Shown here: one piece after another, positions 26,078-34,854 of the stretch
How positions within the stretch are numbered: position 1 is the stretch's first letter
How the letters are laid out: each line of letters begins with the position of its first letter
Assembly: GCF_001887595.1 (NCBI RefSeq)
Contig: NZ_CP017480.1
Coordinates: 4,182,001-4,246,000 of the forward strand
Reading direction: 5' to 3'
DNA length: 64,000 nt
DNA from: Luteibacter rhizovicinus DSM 16549
GTDB taxonomy: Bacteria > Pseudomonadota > Gammaproteobacteria > Xanthomonadales > Rhodanobacteraceae
Notes under the pieces: generated by a model
Database searches by the model: none
The model's input: only the letters and a program-made list of their open reading frames with translations
Told to the model about the DNA's origin: nothing
Program-made: the position numbers and the translations under genes

Positions 26078-26455
26078 ATGTGCAAACACCCCGCCCGCCT
26101 CGTCTACGCCCTGACGGCACTTGCTCTCCTCGCGGCGACGGCGCCCGCCGTCGCCGCCGACCGCCAGCCCCGCGAACAGCCCGGTCGCCTCTTTCGTATC
26201 GTCAATGCGACGTTCGACAGCGTGACCGCACTCGAGATCGCCGACGATTCGACCAGCAGCTTCCAGCCCATCAACCTGGGCGAGCCACTCCAGGGCGGGC
26301 TCACTTCGACGACGGTACGGCTACCCGATGGTGCCTGCCTCCGTGATGTGCGAGCGACGTTTCGCGACGGACGACACGAGGTCTACCACGCCATCGACGT
26401 GTGCAAGTCGACCGGACTTCGGCTATCCGCCCACGGCCTACCAGCCGCGCACTAG
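26078..26455 (+). CDS. Secreted hypothetical protein
   Basis: A 125-residue protein with a clear signal peptide (MCKHPARLVYALTALALLAATAPAVAA). The mature part (RLFRIVNATFDSVTALEIADDSTSSFQPINLGEPLQGG) is beta-rich with two Cys (ACLRDVR, DVCKST) that could form a disulfide. No family recognised. Its last 18 bases overlap the end of the convergent RMD1-type gene. Confidence 0.75.
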   Translation: MCKHPARLVYALTALALLAATAPAVAADRQPREQPGRLFRIVNATFDSVTALEIADDSTSSFQPINLGEPLQGGLTSTTVRLPDGACLRDVRATFRDGRHEVYHAIDVCKSTGLRLSAHGLPAAH

Positions 26456-27565
26456 GGTGATCGTGATTTCCAGCATGATCAGGACGACGATGGCGATCTC
26501 CAGCAGCTCCGCGCGACGGCTGGACGCCTCTTCGTACAGCGCGGCGTAGGTGTCGCGGATGATCGCGAGCTTGCGATCCACCGATGCACCGAGCGTGGGT
26601 ACACGGAACAGTGCCAGCGCCGTGCTGTAGACGCGTGCCAGGTAAACGTCCTCGGTGACCTGCAACGCGTTGTCCACGCGCTCCGTCAACTCGGTCACTT
26701 CGGCGACGAGCGTGTACAACCGGCGCGCCAGGTTGGCGAAGCGCCGCGATGCGAAGACCGAGGCGGCACCGCGCGCGTTCTCCACGCGGTCGTACATCCG
26801 CGGCAACTCGTCGTCGAGCAAGGTGTCGTAATAGCGGAACTCGACGAGCTGGGCATTGGCCACCTCGATCACATCGGCCACGTCCGAATCGCGACGCGGC
26901 TCGTAGATGAAGGCGCGGTCCCAGGTGAGGACCACCAGGTCGTCCGCGTAGTAGGAGAAGCTGCGCGACATCAGTTCCTTGCGTGCCGCCGGTGACAGAC
27001 GTCGCTTCTCGCCGGAAAGCAGGCTGGTCAGGTCGACCCGCTCCTTCAACGCCGTGGCGTCCATCGGCTCGTCGAAGGCATGGACCGTGCCGATCAGGTA
27101 GTCCTCCTCGAGCGACGCATCGATGGCGGGACGATCCAGCGCCGGTGAAATGATGTCGCGCACACGGGCGAGCAGATCGGTCCAGAACGTGGCCGGCGCC
27201 TCGGCGCCGAGCAGGCGGTCGAGGCCGTCGAAATCGGTGACGAACTGACTCCAGGGCTGGTCCTTGACCTTGACGCGTGCCGCCAGCGCCGCCACGCCGA
27301 AGTCGTAGAGGCGGACCGAAAGATCGAGTACCACCGCTGTCGACCCGAGCGCCAGCTCCGTCTGGCCAAGGGCCAGCCACAGGGGGGCCACGCCGAAAGC
27401 CACGGCCTTGGGCGGCGTGCTGCTCAGGTGCGAGCGACTGAACGCACTGCTGGCCCGGGCGGCCCAGAGGGTTTCAGCCTGTACGAGGTCGATGGTGTAA
27501 GCGATGTCGATCAACCGCAGCGCGGTCAGCTCGCCAGACGAGACAATCGGTTCCTGGGACGTCAC
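26438..27565 (-). CDS. RMD1/DUF155 (YagE) family protein
   Basis: A 375-residue protein. VVLTWDRAFIYEPRRDSDVADVIEVANAQLVEFRYYDTLLD is the typical DUF155 segment and is followed by two coiled-coil-like helices and a hydrophobic C-terminal helix (IAIVVLIMLEITITLV) that should anchor it in the inner membrane. Relatives act in mitochondrial translation in yeast; the bacterial role is unknown. The longer frame upstream has no homologous sequence; GTG at 27565 (VTSQEPIV) is chosen, with AGG 8 bases before it. The start is the weakest part of the call. Confidence 0.82.
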   Translation of the reverse strand: MTSQEPIVSSGELTALRLIDIAYTIDLVQAETLWAARASSAFSRSHLSSTPPKAVAFGVAPLWLALGQTELALGSTAVVLDLSVRLYDFGVAALAARVKVKDQPWSQFVTDFDGLDRLLGAEAPATFWTDLLARVRDIISPALDRPAIDASLEEDYLIGTVHAFDEPMDATALKERVDLTSLLSGEKRRLSPAARKELMSRSFSYYADDLVVLTWDRAFIYEPRRDSDVADVIEVANAQLVEFRYYDTLLDDELPRMYDRVENARGAASVFASRRFANLARRLYTLVAEVTELTERVDNALQVTEDVYLARVYSTALALFRVPTLGASVDRKLAIIRDTYAALYEEASSRRAELLEIAIVVLIMLEITITLVRGW

Positions 27566-27746
27566 CGGGGCAACCTGAAGCAAAAGACGGCCCAGTCTAG
27601 ACCCGGTTCGTGACACCCGGGCGGGTGAGTCTCGACCCGGCGCCGTCAGTGGCGCTTTGTGCAAGAGGTTATGGCTGCGCCACGCTAGCGTGGGAAGGTA
27701 TGCTGGGCCACGACCCGGCCGTCCCCACCCTGCTCCGGAGTTCCCC

Positions 27747-28451
27747 ATGTTCGTCATTCGCCATGCCGCCGACCGTGGCCACGCCAACCACGGCTGGCTC
27801 GATTCGCACCACAGCTTCTCGTTTGCCGATTATCGCGACGAGGACCACATGAACTTCGGGCCGCTTCGCGTCATCAACGAAGACCGCGTCGCCGCCGGTG
27901 CCGGTTTCGGCACGCATTCCCATCGCGACATGGAAATCATCAGCTACGTGCTCGAAGGCGAGCTTGCCCACAGCGACTCCATGGGCAACAAGGTGGTGAT
28001 CCGTCCCGGTGAAGTGCAGATCATGTCCGCGGGTAGCGGCGTGACGCACGCCGAGGAAAACCACGCCGACACGCTCACCCACTTCCTGCAGATCTGGATC
28101 ATCCCCAACGAGCTGCACCTTAAGCCCGGCTACGAGCAGAAGACGTTTCCCGATAGCGAGAAGCGCGGCAAGCTCCGCCTCGTCGCCAGCCAGCGCGGCG
28201 AGCACGGATCGGTGACCGTGCACCAGGACGTGCGCATCTATGCCGGCCTGTTCGGTCCGGACGAAACCGCGCATCACACGATCGACTACGAGCGTCTGGT
28301 CTACGTCCACGTGGTACGTGGCACGGTGCACGTCAACGGCCATCCGCTGTCGGCGGGCGATGCGGCAAAGATCACCGCCGAGGATCGCGTGGTGTTCAGT
28401 GACGGCGTCGACGGCGAAGTCCTGCTGTTCGACATGGCGCCGCTGGACTGA
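27747..28451 (+). CDS. Pirin-family protein (quercetinase type)
   Basis: A 234-residue two-domain cupin. N-terminal cupin contains GFGTHSHRDMEIISYVLEGELAHSDSMGN, giving the His/His/His/Glu metal site of the pirins; LRVINEDRVAAGAGFG and GEVQIMSAGSGVTHAEEN fit YhhW-type enzymes that can cleave quercetin-like flavonols. The C-terminal cupin lacks the full metal set. Start at 27747 (MFVIRHAADRG) matches the family. The DUF1275 gene follows 5 bases later on the same strand. Confidence 0.9.
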   Translation: MFVIRHAADRGHANHGWLDSHHSFSFADYRDEDHMNFGPLRVINEDRVAAGAGFGTHSHRDMEIISYVLEGELAHSDSMGNKVVIRPGEVQIMSAGSGVTHAEENHADTLTHFLQIWIIPNELHLKPGYEQKTFPDSEKRGKLRLVASQRGEHGSVTVHQDVRIYAGLFGPDETAHHTIDYERLVYVHVVRGTVHVNGHPLSAGDAAKITAEDRVVFSDGVDGEVLLFDMAPLD

Positions 28452-28456
28452 CGCCT

Positions 28457-29143
28457 GTGCCTGCACCGGCAGCGATGACCGATCGCGACCCGCTGGTCGT
28501 CCTGCTCACCCTGCTTTCGCTCAGCACCGGGATCGTCGATGCGACGAGCGTGCTCGGCCTGGGCAAGGTGTTCGTGGCGAACATGACGGGCAACGTGGTT
28601 TTCCTGGGCTTTGCGGCGGCGGGCGCGCCCGGATTTCACTGGGAACTCTACGTGCTCGCCCTGCTCGCTTTCGGTTTTGGTGCGGTGGCTTCCGGACGCC
28701 TGGGCCGGTCATCCATCGCCCGCAGCCGTCGCCGCTGGCTCGTCATCGCAGCCACGGTCGAAGCCGGCCTGCTGTGGATCGCCGCGGCCTGCGCCTTCGC
28801 CGCTCCATCGGACACCGCCACCTGGCTGCGTTATCTGCTCATCGCGCTGGTCGCCATCGCGATGGGCTCACGCAATGCGACGGTTCGGCAGCTGAATGTG
28901 CCGGACCTGACCACCACCGTGGTCACCCGGACGATTACCGGGCTGGCCGCCGACTCACGTCTGGCCGGTGGACCCGGGCGCCATCTCGGCCGCCGGTTGC
29001 GCGCGATCCTGGCCCTGTTCGTCGGCGCGGCACTGGGCGCCTTCATGGTGCTGCGATGGGGGCTTGCGCCGCCGCTCGCGCTCGCCGGTGCGACGGTGCT
29101 GGTCTTCACCCTGATGCTTGCGAAGGACGAAGCGCAGGATTGA
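28457..29143 (+). CDS. DUF1275 (YoaK) membrane protein
   Basis: A 228-residue protein with about six membrane helices. LLSLSTGIVDATSVLGLGKVFVANMTGNVVFLGFA is the DUF1275 signature near the N-terminus. Function unknown in this family; a transport role has been suggested. GTG at 28457 opens the frame; ATG at 28475 (MTDRDPLV) is an alternative. It follows the pirin gene closely and is probably cotranscribed. Confidence 0.87.
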   Translation: MPAPAAMTDRDPLVVLLTLLSLSTGIVDATSVLGLGKVFVANMTGNVVFLGFAAAGAPGFHWELYVLALLAFGFGAVASGRLGRSSIARSRRRWLVIAATVEAGLLWIAAACAFAAPSDTATWLRYLLIALVAIAMGSRNATVRQLNVPDLTTTVVTRTITGLAADSRLAGGPGRHLGRRLRAILALFVGAALGAFMVLRWGLAPPLALAGATVLVFTLMLAKDEAQD

Positions 29144-29156
29144 CGCTACCCAGGCC

Positions 29157-32114
29157 TCAGCGCCGCAGCCAGGCCCGGAGCCTCGCCAGGATGCCGGGCG
29201 GTTTCCAGTAAGCGAGATGTGCCGGCACACGCAAGCGGACGAAGGTGCCTTTACCCGGTGAGCTCGACGTTCGCAGCTCGCCAGACAAGCGCCCTGCCCG
29301 TTCCCGCATGCCGACCAGCCCCCAGCCGGAACGTGGGTCCTGCAGATCGGCGCTGCCGGCCGGCATGCCCACGCCATCGTCGCGAACCGATAGCTCGAAG
29401 TACCGCACGCTGAAGTCCAGGGTGACGGTCACCGTATGCGCACCCGCGTGGCGGAACGCGTTGCTCAGCAACTCCGAGGCGATCGCGTAGATGTCTTCTT
29501 CCGCCGGCGCACACAGCGCCTGCGCCGCTCCACGAAGTTCGAGCACCACCCGACTCGACTGGCCATCACCGAGCGCGGCGGCGAGCCGTTCGACGCGTTC
29601 CGGAAAATCGTGGACAGGCGGTCGCTCCTCGCGCAGCTGGGAAACCTTGTCACGCCCCTCTTCCACGGCCTGCCGTGTGACTTCCATGGCCTTCTGCAAC
29701 TTGGCCTGAGCATCGGGATCGGTGACGGCCTTCGACGCCAGGTGCACGCGCAAGAGCAGCGCATGCAGGTTCTGCAACAAGGTGTCGTGGAGGTCCCGCG
29801 CGATACTCTCGCGCTCGATGGACCGCGCGCTCATGAGGATGCGCAGGCTCCGCACCCGCGTCAGGTAAAGCAGCCATAGCAGCGCGGCGAACGCGGCGGC
29901 ACACAGCAGTCGGAACCACCCCGTCTGGTAGAACGCCGGCGCGATCGAAAAACCGGTCGATGCCACGGACGTCGACCACAGTCCATCGCCGTTAGTGGCC
30001 TTGACCTCGAACCGGTAGGCACCCGGCGCAAGATTCGCGTAGCTGATGCGCCGGTTCGATGTTTCCTGCCAGACGTCGGAGTCCGCACCGAGAAGACGCA
30101 GCATGAAGCGCGCCTCACCCGGCCGATCCAGCACCGCCGCAGTGAAATCGATATCCACGCGCTGTGTCGTCGCCGGCAGGCGCATGTCATGTGCACTCAC
30201 GGGCATATCGTTGATGGCGTCGATGACCGGCGTCGCGGGGAAGGCATTCCGCGCGACATGCAAGGTATCGATCCGGGACACGCCGCGCGCCGATGCGACA
30301 AAGAGCGTATGACCGTCCGTGCTGGCCAGCGACGGACCGCTGTATGCCTTGGCGATGCCCTGCCTTCCGTCCTGCTCGTCGAACAGCTCGAATCGCACGC
30401 GTGTCGTCGGCGCCGCTTCCCACGCGCGGATGTCTTCCGCCGGGACCCGATACAGCCCTCGCACGGCATTTAACCAGAGCTCGCCGTCCGCACGTTCCCA
30501 GATCCCGGAGACGTTGCTGAATCGCTCGCCGCCCACGCCCGTGAGCGTGACGAACCGCCTGTCACGCATGCGCTGCACACCCAGCTCGCCACCCACCCAG
30601 ACACGGTCCGTCGAGGTCGGGTGCAGCGACAGCACGTTGCCCACGGCCAGGCCTTCGGGCCGCCCCAGAACACGAACCTGCCTGTCGGGCTCATCCACTC
30701 GCGCCAGCCGGTCCGACGTGTAGCCAATCCATACCGTGTCGCCCCGCGCGGCCATGGCCGTTGGAGGTGCCTCGTGACCAGGAAGCCCGGGGATCTGCCT
30801 CTGGTCGAGCCACGCGCCGTGATCGAAGCGCCAGGTGCCCATGTGCCCGAGCCATAGCGCGCCACTGGCCGTCACGGCCATCGTGTTGCTTCCCACACGC
30901 ATGGCCTTGAGCAAGGCGAAGTCCGGCGGGAGCGGTACGGGCGTGGTCACGCCGTTGTCCAGCCGGACCAGTCCCTCCGGCCCGAGAGCCCAGACCGCGG
31001 CATCCGGAGCCACGGCGAGTCGCTCCACGCGACTGCCGAGTTCCGGATGACGTACGGCGCCGTCCGTGTAGCGGACAACGGGGACGTTCGAAAGGGAATC
31101 GATCCACAGGCCGCCTGAGCTGTCGGCGAAAATGGCCGGGGTATACGGCGCCGGAACGATCGCCAGGGGGATCAGCTTGCCGACCCTGAAGCGATCGATT
31201 CCCCCGCTGGTCGTCACCCAGATCGCACCGTCCCGATCGGCGAACGCGTTCTCGGCTTCCTGGCCGGTGAGTCCGTCCTCGCGCTTCACCCACTCCTCGA
31301 CCGGCGCTCCCGCGGCAGGCTTATCCGCGGGCCAGTGCAGGCGCACGAGGCCGCGAAAGGTCGGAATCCACAAGGCGCCATCGGCATCCACCTGCTCATC
31401 GCTGGTCAGGTCGTTGGGACGCCACGACGTGCCGGGCCGATCCAGCATGGCGTCCTTCGCGGCTTCCAGCGTTTCCGGGACGAAACGCGCGGCGCCCGGG
31501 TCGTGGCGATAGGCCTTCTGCTCGGTGAGCAGCCAGATTCTCTGGTGTCGGTCCCCGTACGCCTGGAACAGTGGCTCCGTCGGCGTGCCGTCCGCCTCCG
31601 GGGTATACCGCCGCCATGTCCCATCACGGAAGCTTTGCGCACCGGAAACGGTGATGACCCAGAGCGTGCCGTCGCGCGCCTGCGACAGGTACATCACCGT
31701 GGCCCGCAGCAACGTCGGCGGCGCGTACGTAGTGACTGCGCCATCGCTGGCGATATGCGTTACCGACCCGTAGCGATCGCCAGTCCAGAGTGACCCGTCG
31801 CCGGCCGCATACAGCGCCGTGATCGGCGTGGCCGGAAGCTGATCGGCGAACATGCGGACAAAGCGGACCCCGTCGAAGCGGGTCAGGCCTTCTTCGCTGC
31901 CGAACCAGAGGAAGCCATCGCGATCCTGCGCGATGGCTCGCACACCGAGGGGCGCGCCATCCTTCGTCGTAAAGGTCGTGTGTGCCCACTGTTCGAGGGT
32001 GAGAAACGGCCGGGCGAACGTGACCGTGGAAACCAGGCAGCCGACGGCGAAGAGCACGACCACCGGCCATCCAAACCGCGAACGGTTCGCCAGGGCCTGC
32101 ACATTCAGGGGCAT
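29157..32114 (-). CDS. Propeller-sensor hybrid histidine kinase (Reg_prop / Y_Y_Y / HisKA_3)
   Basis: A 985-residue protein. Signal/anchor at about 15-35; Reg_prop beta-propeller repeats from about 55 to 640 (repeated pattern DGFLWFGSEEGLTRFDG, DGSLWTGDRYG, DGTLWVITVSG, DGALWIPTFRGLVRL); Y_Y_Y domain about 660-740 (AARFMLRLLG... ANLAPGAYRFEVKATNGDGLWS); one transmembrane helix (LLCAAAFAALLWLLYL) about 755-775; then HisKA_3 with SIARDLHDTLLQNLHALLLRV (His about 800) and HATPase with SELLSNAFRHAGA and GWGLVGMRERAGRL. This NarX-like kinase lacks a receiver and no response regulator lies next to it, so it is an orphan. Confidence 0.92.
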   Translation of the reverse strand: MPLNVQALANRSRFGWPVVVLFAVGCLVSTVTFARPFLTLEQWAHTTFTTKDGAPLGVRAIAQDRDGFLWFGSEEGLTRFDGVRFVRMFADQLPATPITALYAAGDGSLWTGDRYGSVTHIASDGAVTTYAPPTLLRATVMYLSQARDGTLWVITVSGAQSFRDGTWRRYTPEADGTPTEPLFQAYGDRHQRIWLLTEQKAYRHDPGAARFVPETLEAAKDAMLDRPGTSWRPNDLTSDEQVDADGALWIPTFRGLVRLHWPADKPAAGAPVEEWVKREDGLTGQEAENAFADRDGAIWVTTSGGIDRFRVGKLIPLAIVPAPYTPAIFADSSGGLWIDSLSNVPVVRYTDGAVRHPELGSRVERLAVAPDAAVWALGPEGLVRLDNGVTTPVPLPPDFALLKAMRVGSNTMAVTASGALWLGHMGTWRFDHGAWLDQRQIPGLPGHEAPPTAMAARGDTVWIGYTSDRLARVDEPDRQVRVLGRPEGLAVGNVLSLHPTSTDRVWVGGELGVQRMRDRRFVTLTGVGGERFSNVSGIWERADGELWLNAVRGLYRVPAEDIRAWEAAPTTRVRFELFDEQDGRQGIAKAYSGPSLASTDGHTLFVASARGVSRIDTLHVARNAFPATPVIDAINDMPVSAHDMRLPATTQRVDIDFTAAVLDRPGEARFMLRLLGADSDVWQETSNRRISYANLAPGAYRFEVKATNGDGLWSTSVASTGFSIAPAFYQTGWFRLLCAAAFAALLWLLYLTRVRSLRILMSARSIERESIARDLHDTLLQNLHALLLRVHLASKAVTDPDAQAKLQKAMEVTRQAVEEGRDKVSQLREERPPVHDFPERVERLAAALGDGQSSRVVLELRGAAQALCAPAEEDIYAIASELLSNAFRHAGAHTVTVTLDFSVRYFELSVRDDGVGMPAGSADLQDPRSGWGLVGMRERAGRLSGELRTSSSPGKGTFVRLRVPAHLAYWKPPGILARLRAWLRR

Positions 32115-32244
32115 CGACGATCTCTGGGTAGCCGGCCCTGAAATATAGCGGCTAACCGCCGGACATGGCGCTGCGACAAACGGTCCGCGACCTTAAAGCG
32201 ACGCCAGGTGTACGTTAGCGCCAGCCAACACGACGAGGTCGAGC

Positions 32245-32679
32245 ATGTACAGGCACATCATGATTGCGACAGACGGTTCGGACGCCGCCGGCCGCGCCGC
32301 GGATCAGGCGATCGAACTGGCGGCCGGGATCGGGGCGAAGGTCTTCGTCCTCTGCGTGGAGCCGCCCCTACCCGCCTTCGCCGTCGTCGCCGAAGCGATC
32401 CAGGGCGCGGATGCCCTGCCGGAAGCGACGGCACGGCGGTCGGAGGGCTATCTGCGACAGGTGTGCGACAAGGCCCGGTCGGCCGGCGTGCCATTCACCA
32501 GCCAGACCGTGATCGACAACCGGCCGTACTGCGAGATCGTCAGCATCGCCGCACGGGAAGGCTGCGATCTCATCGTGATGGGTTCGCACGGCACACGCGG
32601 GCTGGACCGGCTATTGCTCGGCAGCGAAACGCACAAGGTGCTGCTGAGTACCGATATCCCCGTGCTGGTCTGCCACTAG
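32245..32679 (+). CDS. Universal stress protein (UspA family)
   Basis: A 144-residue USP: opening YRHIMIATDGSDAAGRAAD and the ATP-binding pattern Gx2Gx9GS in GSHGTRGLDRLLLGSETHKVL, so it belongs to the ATP-binding subgroup. Cytoplasmic stress factor. Its stop TAG (32677-32679) shares the CTAG with the stop of the convergent small gene. Confidence 0.92.
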   Translation: MYRHIMIATDGSDAAGRAADQAIELAAGIGAKVFVLCVEPPLPAFAVVAEAIQGADALPEATARRSEGYLRQVCDKARSAGVPFTSQTVIDNRPYCEIVSIAAREGCDLIVMGSHGTRGLDRLLLGSETHKVLLSTDIPVLVCH

Positions 32680-32930
32680 CTGCTGGCCCGCTTGCCCTGG
32701 TTGGCCCGGGCGATGAGCCGGCCCGCCGGCGTGATCCTCCAGTACTCGTCCGCTTCCCTGAGCACCAGGCCGAGTCGGGCCAGGCGGGCGCATGCGGCGC
32801 AGTCCAGGTGGCCGATGGCGAGGAAGCGGGTGTCGTCGAGCTGGCGCAGCGTGGCGACATCCTGTTCGTCGAGTGTGTTGGCCGGCGACCTGTGTTCGGC
32901 GCCGTGAGGTGATCGATGTTGCCCTGGCAT
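32676..32930 (-). CDS. Hypothetical small protein, winged-helix-like
   Basis: An 84-residue protein from ATG 32930, which follows AGGGAGAA by 5 bases; earlier in-frame starts have weaker sites. DEQDVATLRQLDDTRFLAIGHLDCAACARLARLGLVLREADEYWRITPAGRLIARANQGK suggests a helical/wing layout of a DNA-binding or regulatory domain with a single Cys pair (DCAAC). Family not recognised. It is convergent with the USP gene. Confidence 0.6.
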   Translation of the reverse strand: MPGQHRSPHGAEHRSPANTLDEQDVATLRQLDDTRFLAIGHLDCAACARLARLGLVLREADEYWRITPAGRLIARANQGKRASS

Positions 32931-33030
32931 ACGTTCTCCCTGTCCCGCGCCCATCATGGCGTCGGCGGGAGGGCCCGATGTAGGCATTTCCGGGAAGTTG
33001 CCGAATTTGCGCCAGGATCGGGCGCACGGT

Positions 33031-33681
33031 TCAGGAGAGCGAGCTGTCCAGCACCCGCGCGCCGGTAATGATCATGCGCAGCATCTGCGAGATCTCCTCG
33101 ATCAGCGCCGGATCGCGCTCGGGCGGCTGGTCCATGGCCACGGCGCCCATGGCGAAGACCAGGCGGGTGATCGCCTTGGACACCAGTGCAGGCTCATGGA
33201 GCCTTGCGCCTTCGGCGGCCGCCAACCGGATCAGGTCGACCCGCAATTCATCCTCGAAATAGCTGAGTTCGCGCTCGACGGCCTGCTTGAACGCGTCCGA
33301 ACCGACGGCACCTTCGCGCAGAAGCACGTGCAACAGCTTGTCGTCCGCACGCAGCTGTTCCATGAAGGTCTCGACCGAGACGCGAATCACGCTGCGATCG
33401 GTCGACGTCGCGCGCTCGCGCGCCTGACCGATGATCGTGCGCAACGAGCGGCCCGCCAGGTCGATCAAGGCGATGGCCAGCTCGTCCATGTCGCGGAACT
33501 GACGATAGAAGCTGTTCGGCGAGATACCGGCCTCCCGCGTCACCTCGCGCAGGCTCACCGTCGACAGGCTGCGATGCGGTCCGATCAGCTTGAGGGCCGC
33601 CACGATCAGGTCCTCGCGCGCGATCGCCGTTTTCCGCGGCGGCGGGAGGTCGGATGACGGGGTCAGGATGATCGAGGTCAT
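33031..33681 (-). CDS. TetR-family regulator, FabR/DesT-like
   Basis: A 216-residue regulator. Its helix-turn-helix STVSLREVTREAGISPNSFYRQFRDMDELAIAL closely resembles E. coli FabR ([20 protein letters not shown]) and the following VIRVSVETFMEQL...LHVLLREGAVGSDAFKQAVERELSYFEDEL also does. FabR and the related DesT sense the acyl-chain pool and repress unsaturated-fatty-acid genes. It is divergent from a ferredoxin reductase/desaturase pair and a 24-bp palindrome lies between the starts, so it most likely controls that pair and itself. The start at 33681 lacks a Shine-Dalgarno; the longer frame is rejected because it runs through the shared promoter. Confidence 0.9.
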   Translation of the reverse strand: MTSIILTPSSDLPPPRKTAIAREDLIVAALKLIGPHRSLSTVSLREVTREAGISPNSFYRQFRDMDELAIALIDLAGRSLRTIIGQARERATSTDRSVIRVSVETFMEQLRADDKLLHVLLREGAVGSDAFKQAVERELSYFEDELRVDLIRLAAAEGARLHEPALVSKAITRLVFAMGAVAMDQPPERDPALIEEISQMLRMIITGARVLDSSLS

Positions 33682-33708
33682 GGGATGGCGGCAGCGGGCG
33701 TGGCCTGA

Positions 33709-33736
33709 ATCATAACCCGATGCCGAGAATGCACAA
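33709..33736 (-). promoter_or_regulatory. Putative promoter of the TetR gene
   Basis: On the minus strand TTGTGC (33731-33736), a 16-base spacer and TATGAT (33709-33714). The -35 hexamer is the left arm of the neighbouring palindrome, which would give autorepression. Hexamer calls by eye. Confidence 0.45.
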
Positions 33737-33754
33737 CTGTATACACAGCTGTGC
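33731..33754. promoter_or_regulatory. 24-bp palindromic operator, FabR/DesT-like module
   Basis: GCACAACTGT + ATAC + ACAGCTGTGC: a near-perfect inverted repeat (20 of 24 positions pair; two mismatched pairs). It lies between divergent TetR and desaturase genes, 21 bases before the ferredoxin-reductase ATG (33776), and ends 9 bases upstream of a TATAGT -10-like hexamer at 33764-33769. That fits a regulator blocking both directions. Confidence 0.65.
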
Positions 33755-33775
33755 GTGCATGCGTATAGTAGCCCC

Positions 33776-34846
33776 ATGAATGCGATCCTCGCCCCCCGGC
33801 CCCTGTGGCCTGTCCGCCTGGCCCGGCACGTGGTCTCACCCGCCCTGTTCGACTTCTGGTCGACCCGGATCAATCCCCTGTGGACGCTGGAGCAGCCGCT
33901 GGCGAGGATCGTCTCGCGCGTACAGGCCAGCCGTGACGCGGTCACCCTGGTGCTCCGGCCCAACCGTCACTGGAAGGGCATGCATGCCGGCCAGCACGTC
34001 AATCTTGGCGTGGAGATCGAAGGCAGGCGCCTGCAGCGCAGCTACAGCCCGACGGTCCTGGGCGACGGCAACCTGGCGATCACGGTCAAGGCGATCACCG
34101 GCGGCCTGGTCAGCGGCCATCTGGCGCGCGATGCGCGCATTGGCACGGTGGTCTCGCTGGATACGGCCTTCGGCGAGATGGTGCTCCCGGGCGGGACCGA
34201 CAACCTGCTGCTCCTCGCGGCCGGTAGCGGCATCACGCCCATGCGCGCCCTGCTTCGTTCGCTCGCCGGGCGCGGTATGCCGGTCGATGTGGACTTGATG
34301 TATTGGGCGCGCCGACGCGACGAGTTGTGCTTCGTCGACGAGCTGGACGCGTTGGCCGCGGCGCACCCACGCCTGCGAGTGAGCTACCTGATCACCCGCG
34401 ACGATGCCTCGCCGGATCCGCGTATCGATACCGTGTCGCTCGATGCCATCACCGCGCTGGCCGGACGTCGCGTCCTCGCCTGCGGCCCCGGCGGCTTCGT
34501 GCAGGCGGCTCGCAGCCGCCTCGAGGGCCAGGTGGCGCATTTCGCAGCCGAAGCCTTCAGCGTTCCGGTGCGCGCCGACGGCGACGAGGGTGAGGTGCAG
34601 GTGCACCTCGCACGTAGTGGCCGCACGCTGAGCCTGCCTCGCGGCACGTCCCTGCTGGAAGGCCTCGAAGCACAGGGCATTCGTCCGCGCCACGGCTGCC
34701 GCATGGGCATCTGCAATACCTGCGCGTGTGGCCGCCAGTCGGGCACCACACGTCAACTCCTTACCGGTGACCTCAGCAGCGAGCCTTCTTCGCAAGTGCG
34801 CTTGTGCATCAGCGCGCCGAGCACCGACCTGATCCTGGACCTCTGA
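33776..34846 (+). CDS. Ferredoxin reductase with C-terminal 2Fe-2S domain (DesC-like)
   Basis: A 356-residue electron-transfer protein. Flavin/NADH part: GQHVNLGVEIEGRRLQRSYSP (flavin), LLLLAAGSGITPMRALL (NADH). C-terminal plant-type 2Fe-2S domain with ligands Cys308, Cys313, Cys316 (HGCRMGICNTC) and Cys344 (RLCIS). It should pass electrons from NAD(P)H to the adjacent desaturase. The stop is followed 8 bases later by that gene's ATG. The 7-base gap between TATAGT and the ATG, with no Shine-Dalgarno, raises the possibility of leaderless translation. In P. aeruginosa the desB-desC pair under DesT has the same make-up. Confidence 0.9.
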   Translation: MNAILAPRPLWPVRLARHVVSPALFDFWSTRINPLWTLEQPLARIVSRVQASRDAVTLVLRPNRHWKGMHAGQHVNLGVEIEGRRLQRSYSPTVLGDGNLAITVKAITGGLVSGHLARDARIGTVVSLDTAFGEMVLPGGTDNLLLLAAGSGITPMRALLRSLAGRGMPVDVDLMYWARRRDELCFVDELDALAAAHPRLRVSYLITRDDASPDPRIDTVSLDAITALAGRRVLACGPGGFVQAARSRLEGQVAHFAAEAFSVPVRADGDEGEVQVHLARSGRTLSLPRGTSLLEGLEAQGIRPRHGCRMGICNTCACGRQSGTTRQLLTGDLSSEPSSQVRLCISAPSTDLILDL

Positions 34847-34854
34847 GTATCCTT

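Noticed and set aside
32931-32987. Longer start for the small winged-helix-like gene
   Set aside because: AGGGAGAA lies 5 bases before ATG 32930; upstream starts lack a site.
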